Shown piece after piece: positions 1-7,984 of a stretch of 64,000 bases of DNA. The translations under genes and the position numbers were made by a program. Source of the DNA: Ekhidna lutea (GTDB lineage Bacteria > Bacteroidota > Bacteroidia > Cytophagales > Cyclobacteriaceae); assembly GCF_900188325.1 (NCBI RefSeq), contig NZ_FZPD01000003.1, forward strand, positions 648,901 through 712,900, in the 5' to 3' direction. Positions within the stretch are counted from its first letter, which is position 1, and every line of letters begins with the position of its first letter. The notes beneath the pieces were generated by a model, which was not told where the DNA came from, made no database searches, and worked only from the letters and a program-made list of their open reading frames with translations.

Positions 1-1
1 A

Positions 2-367
2 ATCACGGAAAGTTTGAGAAAGGAGCTGATGATGTTTGGGATAGACGTCATTCTGATAGAGCCAGGACCCATCAAAACACCCATTTGGCATAAAGGAGCC
101 AATCAGGCCGAAGAAGAAAAATTCCAGAATTCTGTTTTCAATGCTCCACTGAAAAAGTTCCAAACCAAGTTCGTAGCGAAGGCTGTGAAAAAAGCCTGGA
201 CTTCAGAGAGAGCAGCCAAAATCATATTTGATGCCTTCGAAAGCAAAAAACCAAAAGTACGATACCTCATCGTGCCACAGAAATTCAAGAACTGGACGCT
301 CCCTCGATTGATGCCAACCCGCGTGGTAGATAAAGTCATTGCAAAAGCCATCGGATTGTTGAAATAG
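2..367 (+). CDS. SDR family oxidoreductase, C-terminal part (5' end outside window)
   Basis: The open frame runs in from the left edge, so only about the last 121 residues are visible. The stretch 'GIDVILIEPGPIKTPIW' matches the strand and loop after the active site of classical short-chain dehydrogenases, where a Pro-Gly turn precedes the substrate-covering segment. The Rossmann glycine motif and the Tyr-x3-Lys catalytic pair would lie upstream. Length after this motif (about 100 residues) fits larger SDR members. Substrate cannot be inferred. An ATG at 14 is internal and not the true start. Confidence 0.8.
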   Translation: MTESLRKELMMFGIDVILIEPGPIKTPIWHKGANQAEEEKFQNSVFNAPLKKFQTKFVAKAVKKAWTSERAAKIIFDAFESKKPKVRYLIVPQKFKNWTLPRLMPTRVVDKVIAKAIGLLK

Positions 368-382
368 CATCTTGTTAGTTGC

Positions 383-531
383 GTCCGAGAGAGATTTTTC
401 GATTCGGTGCAATTAGCCCTTAAATCACCCTTTTTCATTCCCTAAAGGGATTTCTTTGCAACTCCCTTTTGGCCGGGCCGACGATTCGGTAGGGGTGGTT
501 TTGAAATTGAAAGAAAAATCCATTCTCGGAC
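383..531. repeat. Imperfect long inverted repeat filling the 368-669 intergenic gap
   Basis: The 302-bp gap between the SDR end and the DUF72 gene has no convincing gene. It holds two arms, about 383-400 (GTCCGAGAGAGATTTTTC) and 513-531, which are reverse complements apart from a small interruption (GAAAAATC and TCTCGGAC both match). A 9-bp direct copy of CGATTCGGT sits at 400-408 and 482-490, and a small CCCTAAAGGG palindrome lies between. This looks like a non-coding, REP- or MITE-like repeat, but only one copy is seen here. The rest (532-669) is AT-rich and probably carries the DUF72 promoter. Confidence 0.5.
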
Positions 532-669
532 TCATTAAATACACTTTTCTCAAATGAGAATAGATTTAGTTGGATGTCAATAGCATTTTGTTAATTCCCA
601 CACTATTGCACTGACTGTTGGAATAGGTCTTATAAAGACACTAGATTTAATCTTCTAAATACATGCCCT

Positions 670-1551
670 ATGAAATTCGGAAGTGTCGACAATCCCGCTG
701 GAATAGATTTTTCATTACCTGATGATCACCACGATACGGAGAAAGTATTGAAACAAGGGAGTGGCCTTAAACAGGTTTTTGTGGGTTGTGCAAAATGGAA
801 TAAGCAGGATTTAAAGAAATTCTACCCTCGTGGAACAAAGGACGAGCTTGCATATTATTCAACCCAGTTCAATTCCATCGAGCTCAACGCTACATTCTAT
901 AATCACTTCAGTATAGAGCAGATTGAAAAGTGGGTAGAAAAAACACCTGATGATTTCAAATTCTTTCCGAAAGTGCACCAGATGGTGAGTCACATCAAAA
1001 GACTGAATAATGTGGAAGAACCGATCGAACGATACACGACCAACATCAGAGCCTTCGGAGACAAGTTGGGCATGTGTTTCCTTCAACTTCATGACAATTT
1101 CAAGCCTCAAAACATGGAAAGGCTGGTAACAGCCGTGGAGTATTGGCCAAAGGATATTCCATTGGCGATTGAGCTTAGAAACACTGAATGGTTTAATGAT
1201 GCTGAGGTAGCAAATGAAGTATATGCATTATTTGAGCAGCACAACATTTCCAATATTGTAACTGACACAGCGGGCAGGAGAGATCTGCTGCATATGCGTT
1301 TAACTTCGCCATCTGTATTTGTGCGATACGTTGGCGCCAATCATGAAAGTGACTACTCTCGTTTGGATACCTGGATGGATCGTTTAAAGCAGTGGGCCGA
1401 TCAGGGGATGGAAAATCTCTACTTTTTCGTTCATCAGAATTTGGAAAAAGAATCACCTGTACTGTCTGCTCATTTTATTCACAAGTTGAATAAAGAATTT
1501 GGGCTAGATATCAGCATTCCTGTTGGTCAAGATCAGGAAAGTTTGTTTTAA
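670..1551 (+). CDS. DUF72 domain-containing protein (YecE-like)
   Basis: A 293-residue protein with the hallmarks of DUF72: an early 'VGCAKWNK' segment, then 'YYSTQFNSIELNATFY' with the conserved Asn-Ser-Ile-Glu core, and TIM-barrel-like strands such as 'LAIELRNTEWF' and 'FVRYVGAN'. Length is usual for the family. The biochemical role of DUF72 proteins is not settled; a TIM-barrel fold is known from structures. ATG at 670 is chosen because the residues before the first conserved block are plausible and an ATG eight bases upstream is out of frame. The gene stands alone and is followed by a hairpin shared with the convergent AMP nucleosidase gene. Confidence 0.85.
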   Translation: MKFGSVDNPAGIDFSLPDDHHDTEKVLKQGSGLKQVFVGCAKWNKQDLKKFYPRGTKDELAYYSTQFNSIELNATFYNHFSIEQIEKWVEKTPDDFKFFPKVHQMVSHIKRLNNVEEPIERYTTNIRAFGDKLGMCFLQLHDNFKPQNMERLVTAVEYWPKDIPLAIELRNTEWFNDAEVANEVYALFEQHNISNIVTDTAGRRDLLHMRLTSPSVFVRYVGANHESDYSRLDTWMDRLKQWADQGMENLYFFVHQNLEKESPVLSAHFIHKLNKEFGLDISIPVGQDQESLF

Positions 1552-1557
1552 ATAGAA

Positions 1558-1577
1558 AAGCCCTCATTTGAGGGCTT
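1558..1577. terminator. Hairpin between convergent genes (bidirectional terminator)
   Basis: A perfect 8-bp stem AAGCCCTC / GAGGGCTT closes on an ATTT loop directly after the DUF72 stop. The minus-strand reading is followed by a short T run, the plus-strand reading by few T, so it may serve mainly the converging amn-type gene. Confidence 0.65.
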
Positions 1578-1609
1578 GGATAAAGTTTTGCTATAAGATC
1601 AATCTCAAC

Positions 1610-2383
1610 TTATTCGAATTTCAAATGCTTAACAGACTCTCCGGAGCTACTTAATTCCATAAGTGAATCAATTCCAATATCCAGGTGATTCTCAACAAAC
1701 TGAGCAGTTACTTTCTTATCACTTTTTGACGTTTTAACTCCTTCAGGTACCATTGGATTGTCAGAGACTAAAAGCAAAGCACCTCGTGGGATTTTGTTTG
1801 CAAACCCAACAGTAAAGAGCGTAGCGGTTTCCATGTCAATCGCTGAGGCCCGAATTTCTTTCAGGTATTCCTTGAATTCATTATCGTGCTCCCAAACTCG
1901 TCTGTTGGTAGTAAATACCGTGCCTGTCCAATAGTCAAAACCTTTGGCCTTAATGACGTGCGAAACGGCACGCTGAAGGCGGAATGAAGGCAATGCAGGT
2001 ATTTCTGCAGGCATATAATCGTCAGAAGCACCCTCGCCACGTATTGCAGCAATTGGAAGGATTAAATCCCCAAGTTTATTCTGACTTTTCAAACCGCCAC
2101 ATTTTCCAAGGAATAACACGGCTTTAGGCATGATTGCGGAGAGCAAATCCATTACCGTAGCAGCCATCGCACTCCCCATTCCAAAATTGATAATAGTAAT
2201 ATCATCATGGGTGGCAGTTTGCATTGCCCCTTTCTTGCCAAGAATTGGCACGTCGAACTTTTTAGCAAAAATGTCTACGTAGTTTTTAAAGTTGGTGAGA
2301 AGGATGTATTGACCAAATTCATCCAATTCGGTTCCTGTATATCTGGGTAACCAATCGTCTACTATTTCTTCTTTTGTTTTCAT
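1610..2383 (-). CDS. amn: AMP nucleosidase (Bacteroidota short type)
   Basis: Cleaves the N-glycosidic bond of AMP to adenine and ribose 5-phosphate. The 257-residue protein resembles the purine nucleoside phosphorylase/uridine phosphorylase fold: 'INFGMGSAMAATVMDLL' near residue 65, 'FLGKCGGLK' near 90 (phosphate/ribose loop), and 'SAIDMETATLF' near 180, the Met-Glu pair that contacts ribose. It is the short form common in Bacteroidota, without the N-terminal domain of the E. coli enzyme. The ATG at 2383 is preferred over one at 2410 because an exact TATCTTTG promoter element sits at 2390-2397, just upstream of this ATG. Transcribed alone, divergent from the next gene. Confidence 0.85.
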   Translation of the reverse strand: MKTKEEIVDDWLPRYTGTELDEFGQYILLTNFKNYVDIFAKKFDVPILGKKGAMQTATHDDITIINFGMGSAMAATVMDLLSAIMPKAVLFLGKCGGLKSQNKLGDLILPIAAIRGEGASDDYMPAEIPALPSFRLQRAVSHVIKAKGFDYWTGTVFTTNRRVWEHDNEFKEYLKEIRASAIDMETATLFTVGFANKIPRGALLLVSDNPMVPEGVKTSKSDKKVTAQFVENHLDIGIDSLMELSSSGESVKHLKFE

Positions 2384-2389
2384 GAAGTG

Positions 2390-2397
2390 CAAAGATA
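2390..2397 (-). promoter_or_regulatory. TAnnTTTG -7 promoter element of AMP nucleosidase gene
   Basis: On the minus strand the octamer reads TATCTTTG, an exact match to the Bacteroidota primary-sigma -7 consensus, ending 6 nt before the ATG at 2383. This implies a very short leader and decides the start. No clear -33 TTTG at the usual distance. Confidence 0.55.
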
Positions 2398-2464
2398 GTT
2401 GAATGCTCAATACGAATTTTTACAGTTCTCCAAACTTGAAAATAGGTTTTCCGTTTCGTTATTG

Positions 2465-3154
2465 ATGTCAAAATCTTTAGGCCTTTTCATTTTATTGATT
2501 TCATTATCAGGTAGTCTTAAAGCGCAAGTCCCTACTTATAATTCCTTTTTTTTCAATGAAGAGGCTGTGGAGAGTAAGGTATATGTAATAAATCTAACAT
2601 CAATCGGACGCTATCACTTTGACGATACATGGAATGCGGGAAATATTTTTCTTAAAAATGGCGATTCGCTTATAGCTTATTATATGCGCTATGATTTGGT
2701 ACGCAATCAGCTTGAAGTGATCATTGGAAATGATATTAAAGCATTGAATGGAGGATTTATTGATTGGTTTGAATGGTTTAGCGTTGAACGACTCAGGCCA
2801 GAGAAATTTGTGTCAGCTCAGTTATTTCAATTTGATGAGCAAAGCGAGATCAGGGGTTTTATTCAGTTACTCGAAGATGGGGACGCAAAGCTTTTGAAGT
2901 GTAAGCGAATGTACGCACCAAGAGAGGCCACCTCTCCAACGATAATAAATGATACAGATGAAGATATTCAAGCCCTTGAAGAATATTATTTGGTAGTTAA
3001 CAATGTAGCAGTGGAGGTCACCAGAGGGAAACGGAAAAATCTTGATGTTTTTAAATCGAGAGAATTAAATAGATATGTGAATCAATCCAATCTGAAATTC
3101 AACAATGAAAGGGACCTTAAGGAGATTGTAGAATATTACAATTCTTTAGAATAA
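2465..3154 (+). CDS. Secreted protein of unknown function
   Basis: A 229-residue protein starting with a clear signal peptide ('MSKSLGLFILLISLSGSLKAQ', cleavage after Ala-Gln region). The mature part is mixed alpha/beta with no motif I recognise; it contains 'GNIFLKNGDSLIAYYMRYDL', a pattern seen in small Bacteroidota secreted proteins that describe a property of the envelope, and a basic C-terminal segment. Start at 2465 is selected because the 22 residues before it would precede the signal peptide. Divergent from the AMP nucleosidase gene and ending just before the tmRNA terminator. Function unknown. Confidence 0.7.
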   Translation: MSKSLGLFILLISLSGSLKAQVPTYNSFFFNEEAVESKVYVINLTSIGRYHFDDTWNAGNIFLKNGDSLIAYYMRYDLVRNQLEVIIGNDIKALNGGFIDWFEWFSVERLRPEKFVSAQLFQFDEQSEIRGFIQLLEDGDAKLLKCKRMYAPREATSPTIINDTDEDIQALEEYYLVVNNVAVEVTRGKRKNLDVFKSRELNRYVNQSNLKFNNERDLKEIVEYYNSLE

Positions 3155-3180
3155 AAAAACCCACCGAAGTGGGCTTTAGT
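3153..3180 (-). terminator. Rho-independent terminator of tmRNA gene
   Basis: Read on the minus strand: GCCCAC, TTCG tetraloop, GTGGG, then seven T. It lies right after the tmRNA 3' end and just beyond the stop codon of the converging secreted-protein gene, so it may work for both. Confidence 0.8.
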
Positions 3181-3187
3181 TTAGTGT

Positions 3188-3583
3188 GGAGTCGGAGGGA
3201 TTCGAACCCTCGTCCAGCTAAGGAAACCATAGACCTTCTACATGCTTAGTTATTCTTTTAATCTCGAATCTCAGGCTGGCGAATAACTACCCACCTGAAA
3301 AACCAGTTGCTTTATTTCACTCACGACCCGCAACACTGTCTTGAGCTATTCCTTATGTTCGACACCCCAGTTCCTCGCCCTAAGGACAAAAGCGTGGTAG
3401 GATGTGACAGGGGGAACCTATGTGGCTCAACCCTAAATAAACTCTACTTTAATTTGAGATTATGCTGCCATAGCGTAGTTAGACTCGCCAATTACAATTT
3501 TGAGCGCATTTATCAAGGATGTACACTCCCCACCCTGCATGCTAGCATATGCTTTGCACTTCCTGTCGATTCCGGTCGACCCC
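3188..3583 (-). ncRNA. ssrA: Transfer-messenger RNA (tmRNA)
   Basis: Rescues ribosomes stalled on broken mRNAs by adding a degradation tag. The 5' end GGGGTCGACCGG (from 3583 leftwards) pairs with the 3' CGACTCC near 3189 to form the acceptor stem, and the T-loop 'GGGATTCGAACCC'-type sequence lies near 3198-3212. The tag reading frame is at 3489-3463 on the minus strand: Gly-Glu-Ser-Asn-Tyr-Ala-Met-Ala-Ala followed by TAA at 3462-3460. The tag is close to those of other Cytophagales and Bacteroides (GE-x-x-YA-x-AA). CCA does not appear to be encoded. Length about 396 nt is normal. Open frames seen across this locus are not genes. Confidence 0.95.
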
Positions 3584-3752
3584 ATATATTCAAAGAACAA
3601 AATAACAGGGAACAAATTCCAACGAACAGGTTCCAATCACAAAGGTACATTCCTTTGTGGGAGAATAAGACATTTGATTTTCTGAAAAGGTTCAATCCTT
3701 TTTTGAAGAAATTTTTCCGAAGAATGGGAAGCATCATTTAACTTGCCAGCAG

Positions 3753-4871
3753 ATGGAGAATTTTGTGGTATCGGCACGTAAGTACAGGCCTCTCGGTTTC
3801 GAAGAGGTAGTGGGGCAAGAGCATATCACCACTACCCTTGAAAATGCAATAAAGTCTAATCACTTAGGGCAAGCACTACTGTTTTGCGGGCCAAGAGGAG
3901 TGGGTAAAACCACCTGTGCGCGTATTCTTGCTAAAACCATCAACGAGTTTGAAAGTGAATCAGGTGACAGCACCAACAACTTCAACATTTTTGAGCTGGA
4001 TGCTGCATCTAATAACTCGGTAGAAGATATTCGAAATCTGATCGATCAGGTACGATACCCACCACAGCAAGGAAAATATAAAGTATACATCATTGATGAG
4101 GTTCACATGCTTTCTACACAGGCTTTCAATGCCTTTTTGAAAACCTTAGAGGAGCCTCCTGAGTATGCCATTTTCATTTTGGCAACAACGGAAAAGCATA
4201 AGGTGATTCCTACCATTCTGTCCAGGTGCCAGATTTATGATTTCAATCGCATTGAGGTTTCTGATATCGTAAAGCAACTGGAGAAAATTGCGGGGAGCGA
4301 AAAAGTAGATGCTGAGAAGGAAGCACTTCACTTAATTGCGCAAAAGGCAGATGGTGCATTGAGGGATGCACTTTCCATCTTCGATTTGATCACGACTTTT
4401 TCATCAGACGGGAAGATCACTTATCAGGATACGATCAAGAATCTCCATATTCTGGATTACGATTACTACTTCAAGCTGGTCGATGACCTGTTGGCTCAAA
4501 ATATGTCTGGAGCACTGATGCTCTTTGACGAGATTTTAAGAAATGGATTTGATGGAAATAATTTCTTAAATGGCTTTCAGCAACACCTTAGAAACCTACT
4601 GATATCCAAAGACAACCAGACCATCAAACTTTTGGAAGTTACCGACAACCTGAAGGCAAAATATGGGGAGCAAGCTGCTAATTGTAGTCCTTCCTTTTTG
4701 CTATCAGCACTCAATATTTCTAATCAGTTTGAACTGAGTTTCAAACAGAGCAAAAATCAGCGACTGCACGTAGAGCTTTGCCTCATGAAACTGGCTCATT
4801 TGACCAACGCACTTACACTTAGCTCCTCTGACAATGGAGCAAAAAAAAAAGGTCACACAGTGACAACATAG
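3753..4871 (+). CDS. dnaX: DNA polymerase III subunit gamma/tau, zero-frame (gamma-like) product
   Basis: Clamp-loader ATPase. The N-terminal 372 residues hold Walker A 'GPRGVGKTT' near 46, Walker B 'VYIIDEVHML' near 112, sensor 1 'FILATTEKHK' near 145, and the Ser-Arg-Cys arginine-finger motif 'LSRCQIYDF'. Domain III follows to about residue 360. The frame then enters a run of ten A (4841-4850), and reading straight on adds only GHTVTT before TAG at 4869. A continuous open frame in -1 carries the tau-like remainder to 5503, so slippage would give a 583-residue protein. The zinc-binding cysteines usual after Walker A are missing; the segment is about 12 residues shorter than in E. coli. A single-base sequencing error in the A run must be kept in mind. 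Confidence 0.9.
   Translation: MENFVVSARKYRPLGFEEVVGQEHITTTLENAIKSNHLGQALLFCGPRGVGKTTCARILAKTINEFESESGDSTNNFNIFELDAASNNSVEDIRNLIDQVRYPPQQGKYKVYIIDEVHMLSTQAFNAFLKTLEEPPEYAIFILATTEKHKVIPTILSRCQIYDFNRIEVSDIVKQLEKIAGSEKVDAEKEALHLIAQKADGALRDALSIFDLITTFSSDGKITYQDTIKNLHILDYDYYFKLVDDLLAQNMSGALMLFDEILRNGFDGNNFLNGFQQHLRNLLISKDNQTIKLLEVTDNLKAKYGEQAANCSPSFLLSALNISNQFELSFKQSKNQRLHVELCLMKLAHLTNALTLSSSDNGAKKKGHTVTT
4841..4864 (+). other. A10 slippery site with following stem-loop in dnaX
   Basis: Codons GCA AAA AAA AAA GGT contain ten consecutive A (4841-4850). Immediately behind lies a small hairpin GTCAC-ACA-GTGAC (4852-4864). One extra A in the transcript, or a -1 ribosomal slip, joins the zero frame to the downstream open frame; loss of one A meets a TGA after three codons. 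This resembles the dnaX slippage sites of E. coli (ribosomal) and Thermus (transcriptional on an A run). Confidence 0.6.
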
Positions 4872-5503
4872 AAAAGCCAGCTGAAAAATCAATTCCTAAA
4901 AAGGAGGAGATCGAAAAGCCTGCAGAGCCAGAAGACGATTCTCCACCCCCACCAACAGAAGAGCCACAAACTCCACATTTCAGCGAATCTGAATCTACAC
5001 CTGCTGCATCAAAACCTAAACCAAGTCCGGTAATAAAACCTTCGGAATCCGGTAAGGCAAAAGAGACGCCTAGCATCTTCGGGAAGAAGAAATTAAAGGA
5101 AGCAGCAAGTGATGCGTCTCCGGTCATTGACAAAAAGGAAACGGATTTCACACAGGAAGATCTGGAAAGAGTTTGGAAAGGGTTTGCCGAGCAGAAAACC
5201 GATGCTGGGGACACAGAGCGTTTGGTACTAAGCAAGTCAGTAAAAAAAGGAGAAAATCACAGTATAATCATTATGCTTGGCAGCCAACTTGAAGTAAGTT
5301 TTCTGGAGAAATTTGACACTGAAGTTGTACAATATTTGCGCAATGAATTACAAAACGATCACATTGTCATTCGTACAGAGATTGCAGAGATTAAAGACGA
5401 GAAAAAGCTCTATACCAGTACAGATATCTTCGATTACATGGTAAAGCAAAACCCTGATCTCAAAGATTTGAAGGATCGGTTGGGATTAGATTTTGATTAT
5501 TAA
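4850..5503 (+). CDS. dnaX: dnaX C-terminal (tau-like) extension in the -1 frame
   Basis: From the A run to 5503 the -1 frame is open for 217 codons without a stop. It starts with a low-complexity, Pro/Glu/Lys-rich linker ('PEDDSPPPPTEEPQTPHF') and then a compact region that includes 'FGKKKLKEAASD', 'DLERVWKGFAEQK' and a C-terminal domain 'LGSQLEVSFLEKFDTEVV' like those that close Bacteroidota DnaX proteins and bind the polymerase. There is no good independent start before the internal ATG at 5273, so this is read as the continuation of dnaX by slippage rather than a separate gene. The maintained codon structure argues against a decaying pseudogene. Confidence 0.75.
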   Translation, partial: RSHSDNIEKPAEKSIPKKEEIEKPAEPEDDSPPPPTEEPQTPHFSESESTPAASKPKPSPVIKPSESGKAKETPSIFGKKKLKEAASDASPVIDKKETDFTQEDLERVWKGFAEQKTDAGDTERLVLSKSVKKGENHSIIIMLGSQLEVSFLEKFDTEVVQYLRNELQNDHIVIRTEIAEIKDEKKLYTSTDIFDYMVKQNPDLKDLKDRLGLDFDY

Positions 5504-5510
5504 TTTTTTT

Positions 5511-5535
5511 GTCACTCTGAGCCTGTCGAAGAGCC
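5511..5535. repeat. REP-like element (GTCACTCTGAGCCTGTCGAA)
   Basis: This matches the half-element GTCATCTTGAGCCTGTCGAA at 10602-10621. It spans the stop codon and last seven codons of the lytic transglycosylase gene, so its sequence encodes the protein end (SSTGSE). Such GCCTGTCGAA repeats are common between genes in many Bacteroidota genomes. Confidence 0.6.
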
Positions 5536-7332
5536 CCCATAAACCCTCAATTCCTGCCCTACATTTAATTCAAAACCATTCAGGCTGTTCAGGTCTACCA
5601 CCTCATCTACGGTCATCCCGTATTTTCTGGAAATAGCATAAACGGTCTCGCCTGGTTGAACTGTGTGATTAATAATGTTTTTACCTTCAGATGATTCTTC
5701 AATCGGCGCTTTTACCTGGATGTTTTGACCGATACTAATCGCATCTGGGTTGGGTAATTCATTCCAGCGGAGAATGTCATCCATTTCGATTTCATACAGC
5801 TTAGAAATACTCCACAGGGTTTCGCCAGCAGCAATGGTATGAATCTTTACCTTCTTTAGTCGTTCTTCCTTGGTGTCTACCACAGGCACGATTATATCAG
5901 GCACCTCTTCTTCAGTTACTTCCTCGCTAACAGGCTCATCTGCGGATTCCTTTATTATCACTGCATCATCAATATTTTCGGTTGAAGCTGTGGCTTTAGC
6001 CACCGGTTTGGTGATCACTGGTTTACTTACCTCATGATATGCAATTGGCTCACTGGAAGGTCTGTTTTTATCCATCCAAAGTACACGTCCGGGCTTTAAT
6101 TCATCTATGACATTCATGCGGTTTCGCTTGGCCAGCTTGGAGAGGCGAATACCATACTGCTGAGAAATTTCCCATAATGACTCGTCAGATTTGGCAACAT
6201 GAAATCCAATCTTCGCTTTTCCTTTTTTCTTTTTGATATAGTAGAATTCATTTGGGATGACCTTATCTGACTCACCCATGTCATTGTATTTTCTGAATTG
6301 CTTTTCTGAAATGCCGGCCCTTGCAGACAGGGTATGCACATCATCAGATGTCCTCGCTAATATGGATGGGATCCCATTAAGGGGAATAATGGTCGACTTG
6401 TTTGCTTCGGTAATTCCTGGTTTAAGTTCCGATGGATACACCTTTTTTTGAGGCGTTGAGATTTTGTTCCTTTTAGTGTTATTCTCTGCGATGGCTCTTT
6501 TGGGCGGAGTGCCCTGACGAGGGATTAGCACAGCATAGGCTTTATCTTTTGGAACAGCCCCACGCTTAAGCCATTTATTGTACTTCTCCAGTTCTTCCAA
6601 ATCCACTTTCTCCTCTTTGGCAATTTGGGAGAGACTTTTACCACTAGCATTGGTTACTTCATCCAACCAGATTCCTTCTGAGTGGGGACGACCAACAGCA
6701 GGGGTGAAGGCAACTACGTGAGCAATGAATTTTTTGACATACCAATGGGTCTTGCTATTGATAGTCATTCGTCGAGCCCCAAGATTGGAATTGTCCACAT
6801 ATTTCTGAGCTCCACCTCGTCCGGTATTGTACGCCATCACCGAATACACCCAGTTTTTCAGAAAGTAATTGTGACTATTGAGGTATTTGGCTGATCCCCT
6901 TGATGCAGATACTATGTTCAGTCGTTCATCCACATTTCGATCTACTCGTAATCCCACTTCACGTGCGGTAAAATCTTTGAATTGCCAGAAACCAACTGCA
7001 TTAGCTGACGAAACAGCATCAGATATCAAGGCACTTTCCTGAATGGCGAGAAATTTGATCTCATCCGGAATGTTTGCATCTCCATGTTCTCGTTCAATGA
7101 TCGGGAAGTAGAGATTCATCCGATCTACCAGAATGTTGAAGTAGGTTTGGCTTTGCGTGAGTCGGTCTACCTCTTTTTGGATCTGTCTTCGGGTAGATTC
7201 ATTGATAGATAAACGCAAATCCCCCAGCATCATTTCGCTTGGTACCGTTTGAGAAACCCCCGAATAGCAGGTGACAATGAAAAGCAGCCAACTCGAAACA
7301 CGAAACAGTAAACTCGAAACTCTTAACTTCAT
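5512..7332 (-). CDS. LysM-containing lytic transglycosylase (MltD-like)
   Basis: A 606-residue periplasmic cell-wall enzyme that would cleave peptidoglycan glycan strands. After a signal peptide (residues 1-28) there is an SLT domain at about 75-220: catalytic Glu99 in 'AIQESAL', then 'AVGFWQFKDFTAREVGL' and 'VYSVMAYNTGRGG', which are the family-1 lytic transglycosylase motifs. At least three LysM peptidoglycan-binding repeats follow: about 382-425 (weak), 500-545 ('HTIAAGETLWSISKLY') and 555-600 ('HTVQPGETVYAISRKYG'). The start ATG overlaps the stop of the upstream methyltransferase by 4 bp (translational coupling). The C-terminal residues are encoded by a REP-like repeat. Confidence 0.9.
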   Translation of the reverse strand: MKLRVSSLLFRVSSWLLFIVTCYSGVSQTVPSEMMLGDLRLSINESTRRQIQKEVDRLTQSQTYFNILVDRMNLYFPIIEREHGDANIPDEIKFLAIQESALISDAVSSANAVGFWQFKDFTAREVGLRVDRNVDERLNIVSASRGSAKYLNSHNYFLKNWVYSVMAYNTGRGGAQKYVDNSNLGARRMTINSKTHWYVKKFIAHVVAFTPAVGRPHSEGIWLDEVTNASGKSLSQIAKEEKVDLEELEKYNKWLKRGAVPKDKAYAVLIPRQGTPPKRAIAENNTKRNKISTPQKKVYPSELKPGITEANKSTIIPLNGIPSILARTSDDVHTLSARAGISEKQFRKYNDMGESDKVIPNEFYYIKKKKGKAKIGFHVAKSDESLWEISQQYGIRLSKLAKRNRMNVIDELKPGRVLWMDKNRPSSEPIAYHEVSKPVITKPVAKATASTENIDDAVIIKESADEPVSEEVTEEEVPDIIVPVVDTKEERLKKVKIHTIAAGETLWSISKLYEIEMDDILRWNELPNPDAISIGQNIQVKAPIEESSEGKNIINHTVQPGETVYAISRKYGMTVDEVVDLNSLNGFELNVGQELRVYGGSSTGSE

Positions 7333-7967
7333 AATTTTCTCAATATCATCAACCCGTCACGAATAGGGAATAGAACGTTTTGCACTCGGCGATCCGTATG
7401 CGTTTTCTGATTAAATGCCCGAATCGCCTCTGTATCCTTATCGTTCTTCGATTTATCAAACACCTTGCCGCTCCAAAGCACATTGTCAGCAATGATAAAA
7501 CCTCCGGTGTTGACGCTATTTATTACCAGGTCAAAATAATTGGCATAGTTCTCTTTATCAGCATCGATAAAGACTAAATCCCATTTTTCTTTTAGGGTAG
7601 GAATCACTTCCAGTGCATTTCCAACACGCAGGTCTATTTGGTCTGCCCATGCGGACTGATCAAAATATTCTTTTGTGCGCAGGGCCAATTCGTCATTGTT
7701 ATCAATCGTAATCAGCCTCCCATCCGCTTGCATTCCTTCGGCCATGCATAAAGCAGCATACCCGGTATAGGTGCCTATTTCCAGAATGTTTTTCGGACGA
7801 ATCATATGTGACAGCATTGACAATACTCGCCCTTGGAGATGACCGGAAAGCATTCGGGGTTTTAAAACATGGAGGTGAGTTTCCCTGTTGATCTGCTGAA
7901 GCAAATCAGATTCGGGTTCGGAGTGATCTTCCACATACTTTTGAAGATCGTCAGGCAAAAATTCCAT
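7329..7967 (-). CDS. O-methyltransferase, SAM-dependent (CCoAOMT family)
   Basis: A 212-residue class I methyltransferase. The SAM-binding loop 'ILEIGTYTGYAALCMAEG' is at about 60-78, the acidic residue binding the SAM ribose in 'LITIDNND' near 95, and the metal/catalytic Asp in 'LVFIDADKENYANYF' near 132; 'IADNVLWSGKV' near 160 is the family's conserved metal-binding loop. Bacterial members act on varied catechol-like or unknown substrates, so substrate is not assigned. Second gene of a minus-strand operon: 17 bp behind the M16 peptidase and 4-bp overlap with the lytic transglycosylase. Confidence 0.88.
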   Translation of the reverse strand: MEFLPDDLQKYVEDHSEPESDLLQQINRETHLHVLKPRMLSGHLQGRVLSMLSHMIRPKNILEIGTYTGYAALCMAEGMQADGRLITIDNNDELALRTKEYFDQSAWADQIDLRVGNALEVIPTLKEKWDLVFIDADKENYANYFDLVINSVNTGGFIIADNVLWSGKVFDKSKNDKDTEAIRAFNQKTHTDRRVQNVLFPIRDGLMILRKL

Positions 7968-7984
7968 GAACGTAAAGATAATTA

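Noticed and set aside
3307..3741. Open frames across the tmRNA locus, both strands
   Set aside because: They coincide with the tmRNA and have no conserved protein features.
4819..5235. Ser/Gly-rich 138-residue frame on the minus strand inside dnaX
   Set aside because: It is the antisense reading of the Pro/Glu/Lys-rich linker; base composition explains it.
3753..5503. dnaX as a decayed pseudogene
   Set aside because: Both frames have intact coding character and dnaX is essential; slippage or a one-base error in the A run is more likely.
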